A DNA stretch of 64,000 nt. It comes from Paratrimastix pyriformis. Its lineage: Eukaryota; Preaxostyla; Paratrimastigidae. Under the pieces are notes generated by a model. It was not told the origin of the DNA and did no database searches. It was given only the letters and a program-made list of their open reading frames with translations. A program made the translations under genes and the position numbers. Positions 53,901 to 64,000 of the stretch are shown in pieces; the first letter of the stretch is position 1, and the number at the start of each line of letters is the position of its first letter. Location: the NCBI GenBank assembly GCA_027972325.1, contig JAPMOS010000074.1, forward strand, positions 62,001 through 126,000, in the 5' to 3' direction.

Positions 53901-55138
53901 TAATGATGGTAATGATGGTGGTGATGGTAATGATGGTGGTGATGGTAATGATGGTAATGATGGTGGTGATGGTAATGATGGTGGTGATGGTAATGATGGT
54001 GGTGATGGTAATGATGGTAATGATGGTAATGATGGTGGTGATGGTAATGATGGTAACGATGATGGTGGCGGTGATGTGGCGGTGGTGATGGTGATGACGG
54101 TGACGGTGGCGGTGATGAGTGGGATGGTGACGAATGAGTGCTCGCTGGTGCTGCTGCTGCGGATGCGGATGCGGATGCTGATGCTGATGATCGTGTGGGT
54201 TCGGGCGGGGGCAGGGGTGCTGACCTTGAGGACGGGCATGCCGGTGTTGTCGTGCAGGCCCGGGTAGCGCTGCCGTAGGTGGTCGATGAGGGCGGCCCGG
54301 ACCCCGCCCCCCCCGCCGGCCGTAATGTTGGTCGGCTCCTGCGAGGCGGTGTCCAGCCCTGGTCGAGGCCACACCACCCATCCCAGGAGCCGAGACGACG
54401 GAGTTGGTGATGATGATGATGACTGGGCGATGATGACTGGGGGGAGGGTGATGATGACGTGATGGCGACTGGGGTGAATGCTGACTGGGCGATGGTGATC
54501 ATGGCTGGGCGGTAGTGGCTGGGCGGGTGATGCTGACTGGGCAGTGACGCCGCGGACCCTGCTCGTTGAGGTAAATATCGTTGAGGGCCTGGCAGGTCTC
54601 CAGAACGCGCTCTGCCGTGTCCTGCGGGCGGGCAGGAGCATAAAGAGCGCAACGGGTCAGGGCCAGAATAACGAGTGCCGCGGCAAGGGTGGCCTCTAGA
54701 TGAGACAGCTGAGATGTAGGAGGCAGCGTAAGGAACACAGTGTCCGATTGGGTCCTGCTTTGACGTGCTTTCTTGTGTCTCAGTCAGCGTTTTTGTCCGT
54801 GTTCATTGTCTGTGTGTCTGTCTGTCTGCGCCTCAGTCAGCGGTTTCTGTCCGTGTTCATTGTGACTGATGATGGAAAGGGTGGCATGCCGGGTGTGCGT
54901 CTTGGGGAGGGCGTCGACCGACCGCCAGCCCATCGAGGCGCTCGTGGATGGGGGGGCACTGGAACGTGTACACGACGCCCTTGTAGACGAAGTGGTCGGG
55001 GGGCGGGTAGAGGATCTTCTGCGGCACACCCAACAGCGTCAGGGCCTCCTGCAGCCGCGCTGACTGCTCGTTGCCCGGGCCCTGGAAGACCGCGGGCACT
55101 GCAGAGGACCGGAGGGCCAGAGGCGAGAGGAGGTTTCG

Positions 55139-55224
<86 letters not shown>

Positions 55225-58200
55225 GGATGATGATGGCGATGGCGATGATAGCGATGATGGCGATGGCGATGATGATCGGTGGCGGTGGCGGTGGCGATGA
55301 TAATGACTGGTTGATGATGATGACTGGCTGCTGCTGATGATGACGGTCGGGGGTGGCTGATCGGGTGACAGGCGTGCGGACTTTGCCCCGCGAGGCGCTT
55401 CCTGAGGGGCTCCATGAACCAGCCCTCCAGGAAGGCCGCCACGTGCTCAACCGTCAGCCGGCGGGCGTTCTGCCTGAGGTACTGGCAGGCCTCCACCCCC
55501 TGCACAAGACGCAGGCACAGTGGGGGGGGGGGAGTGAGTCAGCTGATGCAGGCAACTTGAATATTGTGCACCACCGCGATCTGTGGGGCTCGCCGTCGGT
55601 TCAGCGTGGTTGTGGTTGTGTTTGGGTGCCGTGGATGTGGTGTCGTGGTTGTGGTTGGCTGCCTGTGCCCCGAACAGAGAACAGAAAGCGAACAATCGCA
55701 CTTGTCACACATTGCTTGTGGTTGTGTGTGTTGTGCGGTGGTCGTTATGGCTGTAGTTTCGGCATGCGGACCGACGGGCAGCGGAGGATGCCGCCCCTGA
55801 GGACCCCCATCAGGGCCACGCAAACGGCCGGGATGAGCTCACGGAAGCCCGCGCCCAGGAAGGCCTGGTCCCAGACATACAGCAGAACCTCGGGCCTCAG
55901 GAGCCCTGCGGGAACAGGAACGGACGGCAGGATGGCGGAGACGAGGTTGGTTTGGGCGGAACAGGAAGAGGCACAGCGGGAAGGCCAGCGGGGCAGACAG
56001 GCGCGGTCAGTGGTTGAAAGCCATGGGAACGGAACCGGGGCAGGAGAGGGCAGTTTGGGGGGCAGGAGAGGGCAGTTTGGGGGGCAGGAGAGGGCAGTTT
56101 GGGGGGCAGGAGGAGGGCAGTTTGGGGGCAGGAGAGGCAGTTTGGGGCAGGAGAGGGCAGTTTGGGGGGCAGGAGAGGGCAGTTTGGGGGGCAGGAGAGG
56201 GCAGTTTGGGGGGCAGGAGAGGGCAGTTTGGGGGGCAGGAGAGGGCAGTTTGGGGGGCAGGAGAGGGCAGTTTGGGGGGCAGGAGAGGGCAGTTTGGGGG
56301 GCAGGAGAGGGCAGTTTGGGGGCAGTTTGGGGGGCAGGTTTTTCGGGGGCAGTGGGTTTGGAGGCCGATTGGGGGGGGCGAGGGGAGGGACCGGACCGAG
56401 GCAGAGCCGCTCGGCAAGCCCGCTGAGGAGGTCGCTGATGAAGACCTCGAGCGAGGTGTAGCCCTCCCGCTCCCCGTCCCGGGGCAGGGCCGACCAGCGC
56501 CCGAAGTGGGCTGTGGGGCGGCCACATCGGACAGCATCACAGTCAGTCAGATGATGTTGTCAGATGCTCGTGCGGCAGACAGGAGAGATTGTGTGTGCCA
56601 GACAGCAGAGATTGTGCCAGACAGCAGAGATTGTGTGTGTCAGACAGCAGAGATTGTGTGTGTCAGACAGCAAAGATTGTGTGTCGGCTGTGCATGTCAG
56701 ATGATTGCGTGTCAGATGTGGATATCCCCCCCCCCCCCCGCGTGTGGATATTCCCCAAACGGACGCTGCAGATGCGGGGGCATGGGCCCGCCCGTGGGCA
56801 GGCCGCCGACTCCGCCCATGGTGAGGCCCATGACTGCCGGCTGGGCCATGAAGCTCTGCATGAGCCCGTACGCGACGGGCCGCAGGACGCCCAGGGGCGT
56901 GACGGCCATGAGACGCTCCAGGTGGGCGTACAGCTCGGGGTCGCAGGTGCGCAGGTGGGTCGCGATGGGCCGCACGGAGGCCTCGAGCTCCGGGGCGACG
57001 GAGGGCGGCGGCTGCGCGCGTATGATATGATGATGATGGGTGGTGGATGGTGATGGGTGAATGATCGTGGTGGTGGTGGTGGTGCTGCTGCTGCTGCTGA
57101 CGTGATGATGATGATGATTGGATGATGATGGTGGTGGTGATGATGACGACGACGACGACGATTATGGTGGTGGTGGGGTGGGGTGGGGTGGGTGGGTGGG
57201 TGGGTGGGTGGGGTGAAGATTGATGATGGTGAACTGCCCATCCATCACAGAGGGCCGGGATGACGAGGTGTGGGAGGCGGCTGAGGGCGGTCAGGCGGAC
57301 CAGGTCAGTGGGCAGGTCCAGCTTGAGCATACACACCACCATGATCGCCAACCTACCCCCGGCCCGCCAGCGCCGTTGATGTGACGATATCAGTGGAGGG
57401 GATGAGTGGGTTGCAGACCGCATGATACTGGGCTGCTGCTGCTCGGTGGCTTCGGCCTCTGGGCGATAGCCACACAGATGAACAAAAAACAGACAACAAC
57501 ACCACCCCCGCCAAGCACAGAAAGAGGGAAGCGCAAAGTGGGACAGATGGGCGCCCCGAAGACAGCAGCAGATGATGATCTTCAAAAGAAAAGAAGAAAA
57601 TGGGGACCAAACCAGAGGGCATCCCGTCCCGCCCACCGCCCTGCCCAGGGAGCGGACCCATGACGGCCACGAAGGGCGTGGCGATGGCCATGAGGGCGCT
57701 CTCCTCGTAATCGGCCTTGGAGAGGCCCAGGATGGCCGCCAGCGAGAGGCGCACCGTCCGGCTGCTCCCTGGACACACCGATACAGGCACATCCAGGCAC
57801 ATCCACGAAGAGATATTGAGACTGTTGGGTCTCCCGTTCGCCGTGTGTCCTGCCCTGGGCGTGTCAATGCGGGTCTGTGTCTCTGTGCATCTCTGTGTCT
57901 CTGTGTGTCTCTGTGTGTCTCTGTGTGTCTCTGTGCATCTCTGTGTCTCTGTGTGTCTCTGTGTGTCTCTGTGCATCTCTGTGCATCTCTGTGCATCTCT
58001 GTGTCTCTGTGTGTCTCTGTGTCTCTCTGTGTGTCTCTGTGCGAGCCACGACAAGGTGATAGGACGACACAACAATTGTCACGATCACCCTTTCCGCGCC
58101 GCCGTCCACCGCCCGCCGCACAACGGGCAGGATTTGTGTCCCACAGCCAGGCAGCCCACCGTCATCATCTTCATCTGCGGGGGAGGGCGGGACACGAGGC

Positions 58201-59221
58201 CGACCGAAGACTGTGCCCGGCTGCGGTTCGGGGTCGGCAGCGGCCGGCGAGAAGCCAAGCAGCATTTGGGCGGTCAGAACAACGGCCCCCAGCAGCGAGG
58301 CGCAGTGGACGTGCGACGGGAAGACGTAAGTCAGGTAGCGCCCGCACCTGCACCCCCCCGGCGCCGGCATAAGAGGCGATTGTTCTGAGGATGGCCGGCT
58401 CCGAGGAACATCGGGAAGAATGGCTCCCCCGGGGTGGCCACCGCGACCGCGGAGAATGGCCCGCGTGGTCCAAGGCAGGCAGCAGACAGGCGACACCCAC
58501 GGACCTGACCACGAGATCGCTGCTGATCCGGGGCATGACCGGCTCCAGCTGGTGGCTCGTGGCCATGTTCTGCAGCTGTTGGAGCAGCAGGCGCGACTCC
58601 GGGGTGGATGTGATCCCGCAGAGCCACAGGGAAGAGCGCAGCCGAGGGAAGCGGGCAAAGTGGGCCAGGCTCCGGTTGAGCAGGGGGGACAGCAGGCGGA
58701 GTGACTCCCCGGAGATGGAACTCCCCGCTCTGGAGTGATTTTTTAGGGTGAGCACATGGGAGGGGCGACCAACAGGGGGAATAAACCGGCCGCACAGACC
58801 CTGAAATCGAGGAGCCAGCGAGGACTTCGGCAAGACATTCCGCCATTCGTTCGGTTGGCCCGCCTTCTCCTTGAGAATCCAAGTAAAGGTGAGATTTCAC
58901 CAACCTTTCCATGTGAGTGACAAAATTAGTGAAACTTGGAGTTTTTAACACCGTCGCATAGGCGCGTGCATGGCCGAGTGGTTGCTGAGCGGAAGCCATC
59001 TCACTCCGCAAACTTCTATCGAGATCAGATAAGACAAGCTTCCATTCGGAACTAGATAACGCTTCGAGCTTGATCCGAGCGAAAGAAGAAGTTGGAAAAC
59101 TCGCCAGCGGAAGAACGAATAGCCGCAAGAACCTCCTCCGGTAATACACTCGTAACCACTCGGACAGAGCAGACCGGTTTTCCTCTGCCACTCCCCCCTC
59201 CCGCAGGTCAGAGAGAGACAT
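50388..59221 (-). CDS. Very large helical protein, unrecognised
   Basis: The ATG at 59221 starts [10 protein letters not shown], with helical sequence after it ([39 protein letters not shown]). Further minus-strand exons follow. Examples are [20 protein letters not shown] (58.5 kb), [20 protein letters not shown] (57.7 kb), [18 protein letters not shown] (57.3 kb), [18 protein letters not shown] (56.9 kb), [19 protein letters not shown] (56.4 kb), [18 protein letters not shown] (55.9 kb), [20 protein letters not shown] (55.4 kb), [20 protein letters not shown] (55.0 kb), [14 protein letters not shown] (51.9 kb) and [15 protein letters not shown] (50.75 kb). The tail is Pro-rich and stops at 50388. 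Many donors are GTCCG. The composition suggests an alpha-solenoid scaffold. The VWDQAFLG segment recalls the WDxxFLxG element of TBC domains, but too weakly for a call. It may be one gene or two adjacent genes read together. Confidence 0.5.
50838..51066. repeat. GAT / GATCGGAT repeat
   Basis: GAT runs followed by GATCGGATGATGAT units lie in an intron of the large minus-strand gene; the sense strand is ATC. Confidence 0.9.
51555..51793. repeat. CAGACAGCACA / CATACGACAG repeat
   Basis: Imperfect CAGACAGCACAGA and CACATACGACAG units lie in an intron of the large minus-strand gene. On the sense strand they read TGTCTG/TGCTGT, which resembles iterated copies of the donor-like GTCTGT. Confidence 0.85.
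52131..52246. repeat. CTC trinucleotide tract
   Basis: This is a pure CTC run of about 110 bp. It lies in an intron of a minus-strand gene, so the sense strand is GAG here; it is an exception to the usual pyrimidine-sense bias. Confidence 0.95.
52449..54120. repeat. 1.65-kb satellite of GATGGTAAT and GATGGTGGT 9-mers
   Basis: Roughly 180 nine-bp units of two types alternate irregularly with rare one- or few-base slips (near 53298 and 53680-53770). The array occupies one intron of the large minus-strand gene, between exons ending TGMPVLK and starting VNLKSPAAF. The sense strand reads ATTACCATC/ACCACCATC. Confidence 0.97.
55140..55225. repeat. GAT microsatellite
   Basis: An uninterrupted GAT run of about 27 units, then GATGGCGATGGCG, lies in an intron of the large minus-strand gene. 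Confidence 0.95.
56034..56338. repeat. 22-bp G-rich minisatellite
   Basis: About 13 copies of a 22-bp unit containing CAGTTTGGGGGGCAGGAG, with short-unit variants near 56109-56150, lie in an intron of the large minus-strand gene. Each unit has a G5-G6 run, so the plus strand could form G-quadruplexes. Confidence 0.95.
56571..56690. repeat. CAGACAGCAGAGATTGTG repeat
   Basis: Five or so imperfect units with CAGACAGCAGAGATTGTG and variable GTGT spacing lie in an intron of the large minus-strand gene. Confidence 0.85.
57874..58045. repeat. TCTCTGTG(TG/CA) repeat
   Basis: Units of eight to ten bases (TCTCTGTGTG, TCTCTGTGCA, TCTCTGTG) alternate for about 170 bp in an intron of the large minus-strand gene. 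Confidence 0.9.
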
Positions 59222-59274
59222 GCCCACTGGCTTTCAAGAATTCTTTGTGACTCTCTCGTCGGTTACATTAAGGG

Positions 59275-61608
59275 TTACATTAAGGGTTCAATGAATGTCA
59301 CCCCGGGCCAGCGGCCCTCCAGCCTCTGCTTCCATTGCGGTGACACGCACGCGATCAGGCGCAGGTTGATGGCCAGCCCAACCAGCTCGAACCGTTGCAT
59401 CTCCGAGCCCAGCGGGGCCCGCAGCTCCTCCAGCAGTGGGCAATCGAGCATCAGCGAGCGCAGGGTCGTCTGGCGAGCTCGCGTCCCCAACGGGGCAAGG
59501 TCTTCAGTGGTTGGGTCATTGGAGAGCTCCAGGCGCCGCAAGGCTGGGCAGGTGAGGCACAGGGTGGACGTGGGGTGGCCGCCCAGCCGGAGGTCCGAGC
59601 CGGGGCAGCGCCCAGGGCAGCGGCCAGCTCAGGCCAGGACGCGCGACACGGCGCGGAGAGGCGCCCGAGGAAGAAACGATGCAAGCCCGCCCCGTGCTGC
59701 CCCAGGCAGGCCAGCAGGCAGGCAGGGGCCAGGGCTGGACAGCGGTCCACGCGAAGGCTGCGGAGACGGGCGGGAGCCGCGTCCGGGAGGGTGAGCGTGG
59801 CCAGATCAGGCAGCTCGGAGATGCTGAGGCCGGCCAGGGCCGGGCAGTGCGCGACCAGGGTGCCAACAGGGGCGCCCGGGGAGTCTTCGGAGAGCGAGAG
59901 GAACCGCAGATGGGACCCCGCAACCCGCAAGATCATCGGCGGGCTCCTTGTGTGTGTCGGGCCCGACCCACCGTGGAGGGCGACGAGGGCCAAGTCGAGA
60001 GACTCCAGACAGTCGGTGGCCAGGACCCTGGGGCCGGCATCGTCGCGGGCCACCGCCACTGCGGCCCGGAGGTACCGCAAGGCCGGCCGTTTGGAAGAGC
60101 TCGGCGAGCTCATCGAACCGCGCGAAGTGGACCCCGTCAAGCCGGGTGACGGCGGGCGATCCAGCCAGCAGGGCATCCAGGGTTGCACGGGGCGTGTCGA
60201 TGAGCACGTGAGTGTCCCTGATGTACCCCATGGGCGAGGCGGGGCATGGCCTGGCACTCGGCCAGCTCGTGACCGGCAAACCCTGCGATCTGGCGCAACT
60301 GGGGGCACCTCAGGGCCAGCCCCTGGGGATGGTCGCGGACGGTGGGGGGCAGGGTGAGCGATTCCAGTGCGGGGGTCAGGCAGCCGTCATGGAGCAGGTC
60401 CAGGGCCAGCTCCAGGTTGTGCAGACTGGTGCTGGCGAGGAAGCTGGGGCTGTCGATGGGTGCCCGGAACTGCTGGGAATACCCCGAGCCACAATCACGG
60501 AGACGGAACGATTCCAGCTGGTTGAGCAGGCTCTGGGGGATGTCCGATAGCTTGAAGTCGCTGGAAGCCCAGGGTCGGATCGACAGGGTCAGGCGGCTCA
60601 GGACAGGGCAGGCGGCCAGGGCCTCGAAAAGAGACCCAATGAGCTGGCAGAAATCGAACGAAACCGAGCGGAGCGTGGCCCGGTTGGCCCTCAGCAGGTC
60701 CGCAGTGAAACAGGGATTCTCGAGGTGCTCCTTGATGGTGATGGCTTCCAGCCGGTCCAACACAAGGGGCGAACACCAGTTCAATCTGCTCAGGGACACC
60801 TTCAGGCGGGCCAGGTGGGGCCCGACGCAGGCCAGGGTCTCGTCGTCGCATTGCATGAGCCGGAGCCGCTCGAGACCGGCCAGCGATCGGATGAAGACGT
60901 TGAGGTCCTCCTCTGGGAAGGCTGTGGGCAGGGACAGCCGCTTCAGCCGGGTGCACAGTGGCGCGGATGAGTCAGTGGTTAATAGGGTCGGATCGAGGTG
61001 CCAATCCGGGCCCAGGTCCAAGTGCAGCCCCTCCAGACAGGGGCACTGCCCCAGGGCAGGCAGGACTGCGTCGGGATCGCAAGCCTGACGGGCGAACAGC
61101 CGAAAGTCCACCAGGCCATGCAGGTGGCCTAAGATGCGTGGCAGGGCAGCCATCACCGAATCGCCCACGGGAACGCGCAGCGTGGCCAGCTGGATGTGGC
61201 CCGCGAAAGCCGCATCGACCCAGGGGGCATAGTCGGCCGCGGTGCGCCCGCAGCCCCACAGGCCCGGTTCACGGGACGGCAGGGACAGATCAACAAGGCC
61301 CTTGCAGGGGCCAACCAAGGCAGCCAGAATATCTGCTGTGGGTGTGGGCAGACAATCTCCTTCGAGTATGTCATCGGGTGATGCCTTTTCGTCGAATGAC
61401 ATCTGCCGTAGAGTGCCGCGAATGGCCTGACGTGCGTCATGCGAGAGACCAATAAGAAGAAGATACAACGGAGGGAGTTTGCATCTCCACCATTCAAAAT
61501 GGACCATAAGAGTTCGACCGTAAATTGGGACAGGAAAGGAATGCCTGCAAAATCTGGGTGTTTGAATATTCTGGTGTTGGTGGTGCACAGACCGTTCGCA
61601 GAAGACAT
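59275..61608 (-). CDS. F-box-like / leucine-rich repeat protein, paralogue of the 20.8-kb gene
   Basis: The start is uncertain; an ATG at 61608 (MSSANG) followed by a GTCTGT...GCAG intron is the simplest. The next exon offers an F-box-like reading (FTVELLWSILNG) in one frame, while the adjoining frame carries AIRGTLRQMSFDE, which aligns with LVRGTVHTLSFDD of the 20.8-kb paralogue. The frame change there is not explained. From LVGPCKGLVDLSLPSREPG onward the alignment is clear (GCGRTAADYAPWVDAAF; LKRLSLPTAFPEEDLN; LERLRLMQCDDE; LSRLTLSIRP; LRFLSLSEDSP; LRSLRVDRCP), giving a long LRR solenoid. It ends WPGVTFIEPLM at 59275. The probable role is an SCF ubiquitin-ligase substrate receptor. Only 53 bp separate its stop from the ATG of the next minus-strand gene. 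Confidence 0.68.
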
Positions 61609-61693
61609 CCAACCCCCGACGAGGGCGCGTAGGCCAAATCTGAAAAGAGAGCCCGGCTGGTGATCGAACACAGTCCGCAGCACCCCGGTATAC
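61609..61693. promoter_or_regulatory. Short divergent promoter region of LRR and BZW genes
   Basis: If the LRR gene starts at 61608, only 85 bp separate it from the BZW ATG at 61694. This would be another very compact head-to-head pair. No TATA element is visible. Confidence 0.35.
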
Positions 61694-63822
61694 ATGAGCG
61701 CATCGAAAACCCCCAAGCCGACTCTCGCTGGCGTTCGCGGACGGATCCGCAAGCGCAACATTGTGCATGCATTCGACCCGGACCAGTTTCGCGCGGTTTT
61801 GACCGATATCCTCGCGCGCACTCACTCGAACATTGTATGTCACTCTCATCTTCCTCCAATCCTCAAGTTATGCTCACACTGATGTTTTTTCTTGTAGGAC
61901 GAGTTCTTCCGGGAAATTTCCTTGAAGGAAGAGCAACTTGATTTCTACCGGTACAGCACTCAGTTCTTCGACCTTCTTCTTATGGGCGGCACGGGTGCCG
62001 GCGAGGGCAAACTTCAGCAGGGTGCTTCGCCCCTTCAGACTTCTTTCTTCGGGGTGGGGGCTGGCCCGTTCACCGATCCTGCTCTCAGGGCTGCTCGCAG
62101 CGAATACATCGAGCTTGTGCGGCAGTCTCTCAGGTCTGATCTCCTCGGACTTTCTGACCAACGTCCCCCTGAACGTTTCTCGGCGTCCTCTCTGTCACAT
62201 CTTGATCGAACAGGAGGAAGCCTTTCCTGGAGCGTCCTCTTGATCAAATTGTATCTAATCTCCTTGAGGCTTTTGTCTCCTTCCCCGAGGAGATGCAGCA
62301 CCAGACGGCCATGCTGATCGCCGTTCTTCTCGCTCGTCGGGTCTGCTCGCTATCACCCAGCCGACTGACCCCCCCCCCCCCCCCCCCCCTTCTCACACCC
62401 AGGTTATTCCCGCCAAGGACTTGATTCCTCTCCTGGGCAACGACGCCTCCATCAACAATGGGGCCGTCCTCCGGATGCTGACGGAGATCTTCCAGGTCAT
62501 TGTGGCGGAGAGCAACCTGGAGACCCTGATGAAGATCGTCACCGACTCGGGCCTCCTCAACCGGCTCGTCGAGTTCATGCCCGCCACCCGGCGCACCCCC
62601 GAGGAGTTCAGCGCCCACTTCACCCAGGCCGGCCTGGTCCGGTCCTCCTTCTTGCTGCCTCTCGGCACCCCCACCCACATTGTCGCCACCACCCCCCTCA
62701 CCCCGCCCCACCTCGCAGCCCGAGTTCGTCGAGCAGGTCCGGCGGCGCCAGTCCCGCGACCAGACGGCCCAGATCCGGGCCACCCTGATCGGGCTGATCA
62801 AGGAGGGCACCCCGGTCGAGGAGATCTCCGCCCGGATGCAGTCCCTGCGCCGCGAGGCCCAGCTGACCGACAGCGTGGCTATGACCCTGGTCTACGACGC
62901 CATCTTCCTGGCCATCGACTGGAGCTCGCGCTCCCAGCAGGCCGCCGAGCAGGCCCAGCGGCAGCTGACCCAGTTTGCGGAGCTGCTGAAGCCCGTCGTG
63001 ACCACCGTCCAGCTGCAGTCCGAGCTGATGATTAAGCTCAGGTCCGCCCCTCGGGCACGCGAGGGGCGAGGGTGGGGGGGGGGAGTGAGGAGGGTGCGCG
63101 AACAACCCTCAATTCTCTTCGGCACCCCCCCCCCCCCCCCCCCCAGAACCACTGCTACGACGACCCCCGCTGCGTCAAGTCCTTCCTGCCCTTCGTGCGC
63201 ATCCTCTACGACGCCGAAGTCATCGAGGAGGACGCCATCATGTACTGGTTCCGCACCGGCAGCGCGCTCCGGGGCCGGTCCGCGTCCCCTCCCCTTGTTC
63301 CTGGTCTTGTCGTCGTGTGTTTGTTGTTGTTCTGCTACTGGCGATATATGCTGCTGCTGTCTGCTGTGGGGGTGAATACGCGTGAGAAATGACAGGGTTT
63401 TTTTTGACCCGGAGCAGGCGGTCTCCCCGGGGCTCTCCGTCTGGGCACTTTGCCCGTTGATTGACCCTTTGTTCACTGCTGCCTGCTTGCTTATGTCCTG
63501 GTGGGAACTGCTCGATGATGGCGCTTCCCTCGTGGACTGTGCCTCACACTTCATGCGGTGTCCTTCCTCCCTCTCTTTTCGCTGTTTGTTATTGTTATTA
63601 TTATTTGTTTTTGCTCCCATCTCATCATCTCGCAACCAACCACACGCGCGCGCGCACACACACACACACAGGAGCGTGTTCCAGTCCCAGCTGGAGCCCA
63701 TGGTCAAGTGGCTCGAGACGGCCGAGGAGGAGGACGATGACGAGGATGAGGAGGAGGAAGAGGAGGAGGCTCCCGCCGCTAAGCCGGCCGCGGCTCCTGC
63801 CAAGCCCGCCGCAGGCAAGTGA
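61694..63822 (+). CDS. BZW: BZW / eIF5-mimic (5MP) protein with W2 domain
   Basis: The ATG at 61694 begins MSASKTPKPTLAGVRGRIRK, matching the KPTLTGQR...RKR start of BZW1/BZW2. The order of matching segments is complete: AFDPDQFRAVLTDIL; LDFYRYSTQFFDLLLMGGT; PFLERPLDQIVSNLLEAF; VIPAKDLIPLLGNDASI; LLNRLVEFMPATRRTPEEF; and the C-terminal W2 domain (NHCYDDPRCVKSFLPFVRI; VIEEDAIMYWFRTGS; FQSQLEPMVKWLETAEEE). The W2 domain ends in a long acidic stretch and an Ala/Pro/Lys tail, with the stop at 63822. W2-domain proteins bind eIF2 and eIF3 and tighten start-codon choice, competing with eIF5. The first intron starts GTATGT (61835). The others start GTCTGA, GTCTGC, GTCCGG, GTCCGC and GTCCGC. Confidence 0.93.
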
Positions 63823-64000
63823 ACCTTGCCGACCTCACCGCCGGGGGTTCAACCCGCTTTTTTTCCCTTTCCCTCCCTCTTTTCCCGGCCACCCCGGGTG
63901 GGCCGCCCGCTCCCCTGTCTCCGCCCCCCCTCGGTGATTCTGCACATTTGGGGGGTCTTTCGGGGACCCCCCGTTCGCACCCTCCCTCTGCCCGCGAATC
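63823..64000. other. Right-edge 3' flank
   Basis: C-rich sequence downstream of the BZW stop. There is no coding sequence or RNA gene that I can support. Confidence 0.4.

Noticed and set aside
52261-54652. Open frames of more than 700 codons on the minus strand through the nonamer array (His/Thr/Ile- or Ser/Leu/Pro-rich).
   Set aside because: The 9-bp period keeps all frames open. The predicted proteins are pure repeat translations with no domain, and the flanks belong to exons of another frame.
59255-59290. TTACATTAAGGG repeated twice, slightly telomere-like.
   Set aside because: There are only two copies of a 12-bp word, overlapping the stop codon of a gene; it is not a telomeric array.

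Overview
The window looks like a nuclear segment from a GC-rich, intron-rich, microbial eukaryote. Almost every gene is broken by short introns. The proteins are eukaryotic (a THO-complex HPR1/THOC1 homologue, an Argonaute/Piwi protein, a BZW/eIF5-mimic protein, F-box and leucine-rich repeat proteins). There is no operon structure, Shine-Dalgarno pattern or bacterial gene spacing. The mixture (F-box/LRR families, kelch-plus-Cys-rich receptors, a GH1 glycosidase, a NOTUM-like esterase, a spore-photoproduct-lyase-like radical SAM protein) fits a free-living protist. A free-living metamonad such as Paratrimastix is a guess from memory that the sequence alone cannot confirm. No transposon, reverse transcriptase, tRNA or rRNA gene was recognised.

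Layout. 576-3372 (-): F-box-like protein. 3912-12204 (-) and 12249-20434 (+): two paralogous secreted/membrane kelch + GCC2/GCC3 proteins, divergently transcribed from start codons 44 bp apart. 20802-23818 (+): F-box/LRR protein. 24131-25527 (-): SPL-type radical SAM protein. 25714-27738 (-): GH1 beta-glycosidase. 27794-29680 (+): multi-pass membrane protein of unknown role. 29833-35143 (+): Argonaute/Piwi. 35242-37254 (+): nucleoside hydrolase. 37777-39649 (-): fascin-like protein. About 39785-47028 (+): THOC1. 47231-50092 (+): NOTUM/pectin-acetylesterase family enzyme. 50388-59221 (-): very large unrecognised helical protein. 59275-61608 (-): second LRR protein, paralogous to the one at 20.8 kb. 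61694-63822 (+): BZW/5MP translation regulator.

Two genome-level features stand out. First, when exons are joined using protein homology, almost every intron begins with GTC, mostly GTCYG (GTCCGC, GTCCGT, GTCTGT, GTCTGC and so on), not the usual GTRAGT. This rule held in more than 40 introns over essentially all genes and let ends be placed, for example the Argonaute C-terminus. One clear exception is the first intron of the BZW gene (GTATGT). Second, many introns are swollen by simple repeats (CAT/ATC, CTC, CCACCCA, 12-bp, 22-bp and 42-bp units). Their strand largely follows transcription: the sense strand of the host gene is usually the pyrimidine-rich or ATC strand.

Gene boundaries are by eye. 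Stop codons and most start codons are read directly. Internal exon limits are secure only where homology spans the junction.
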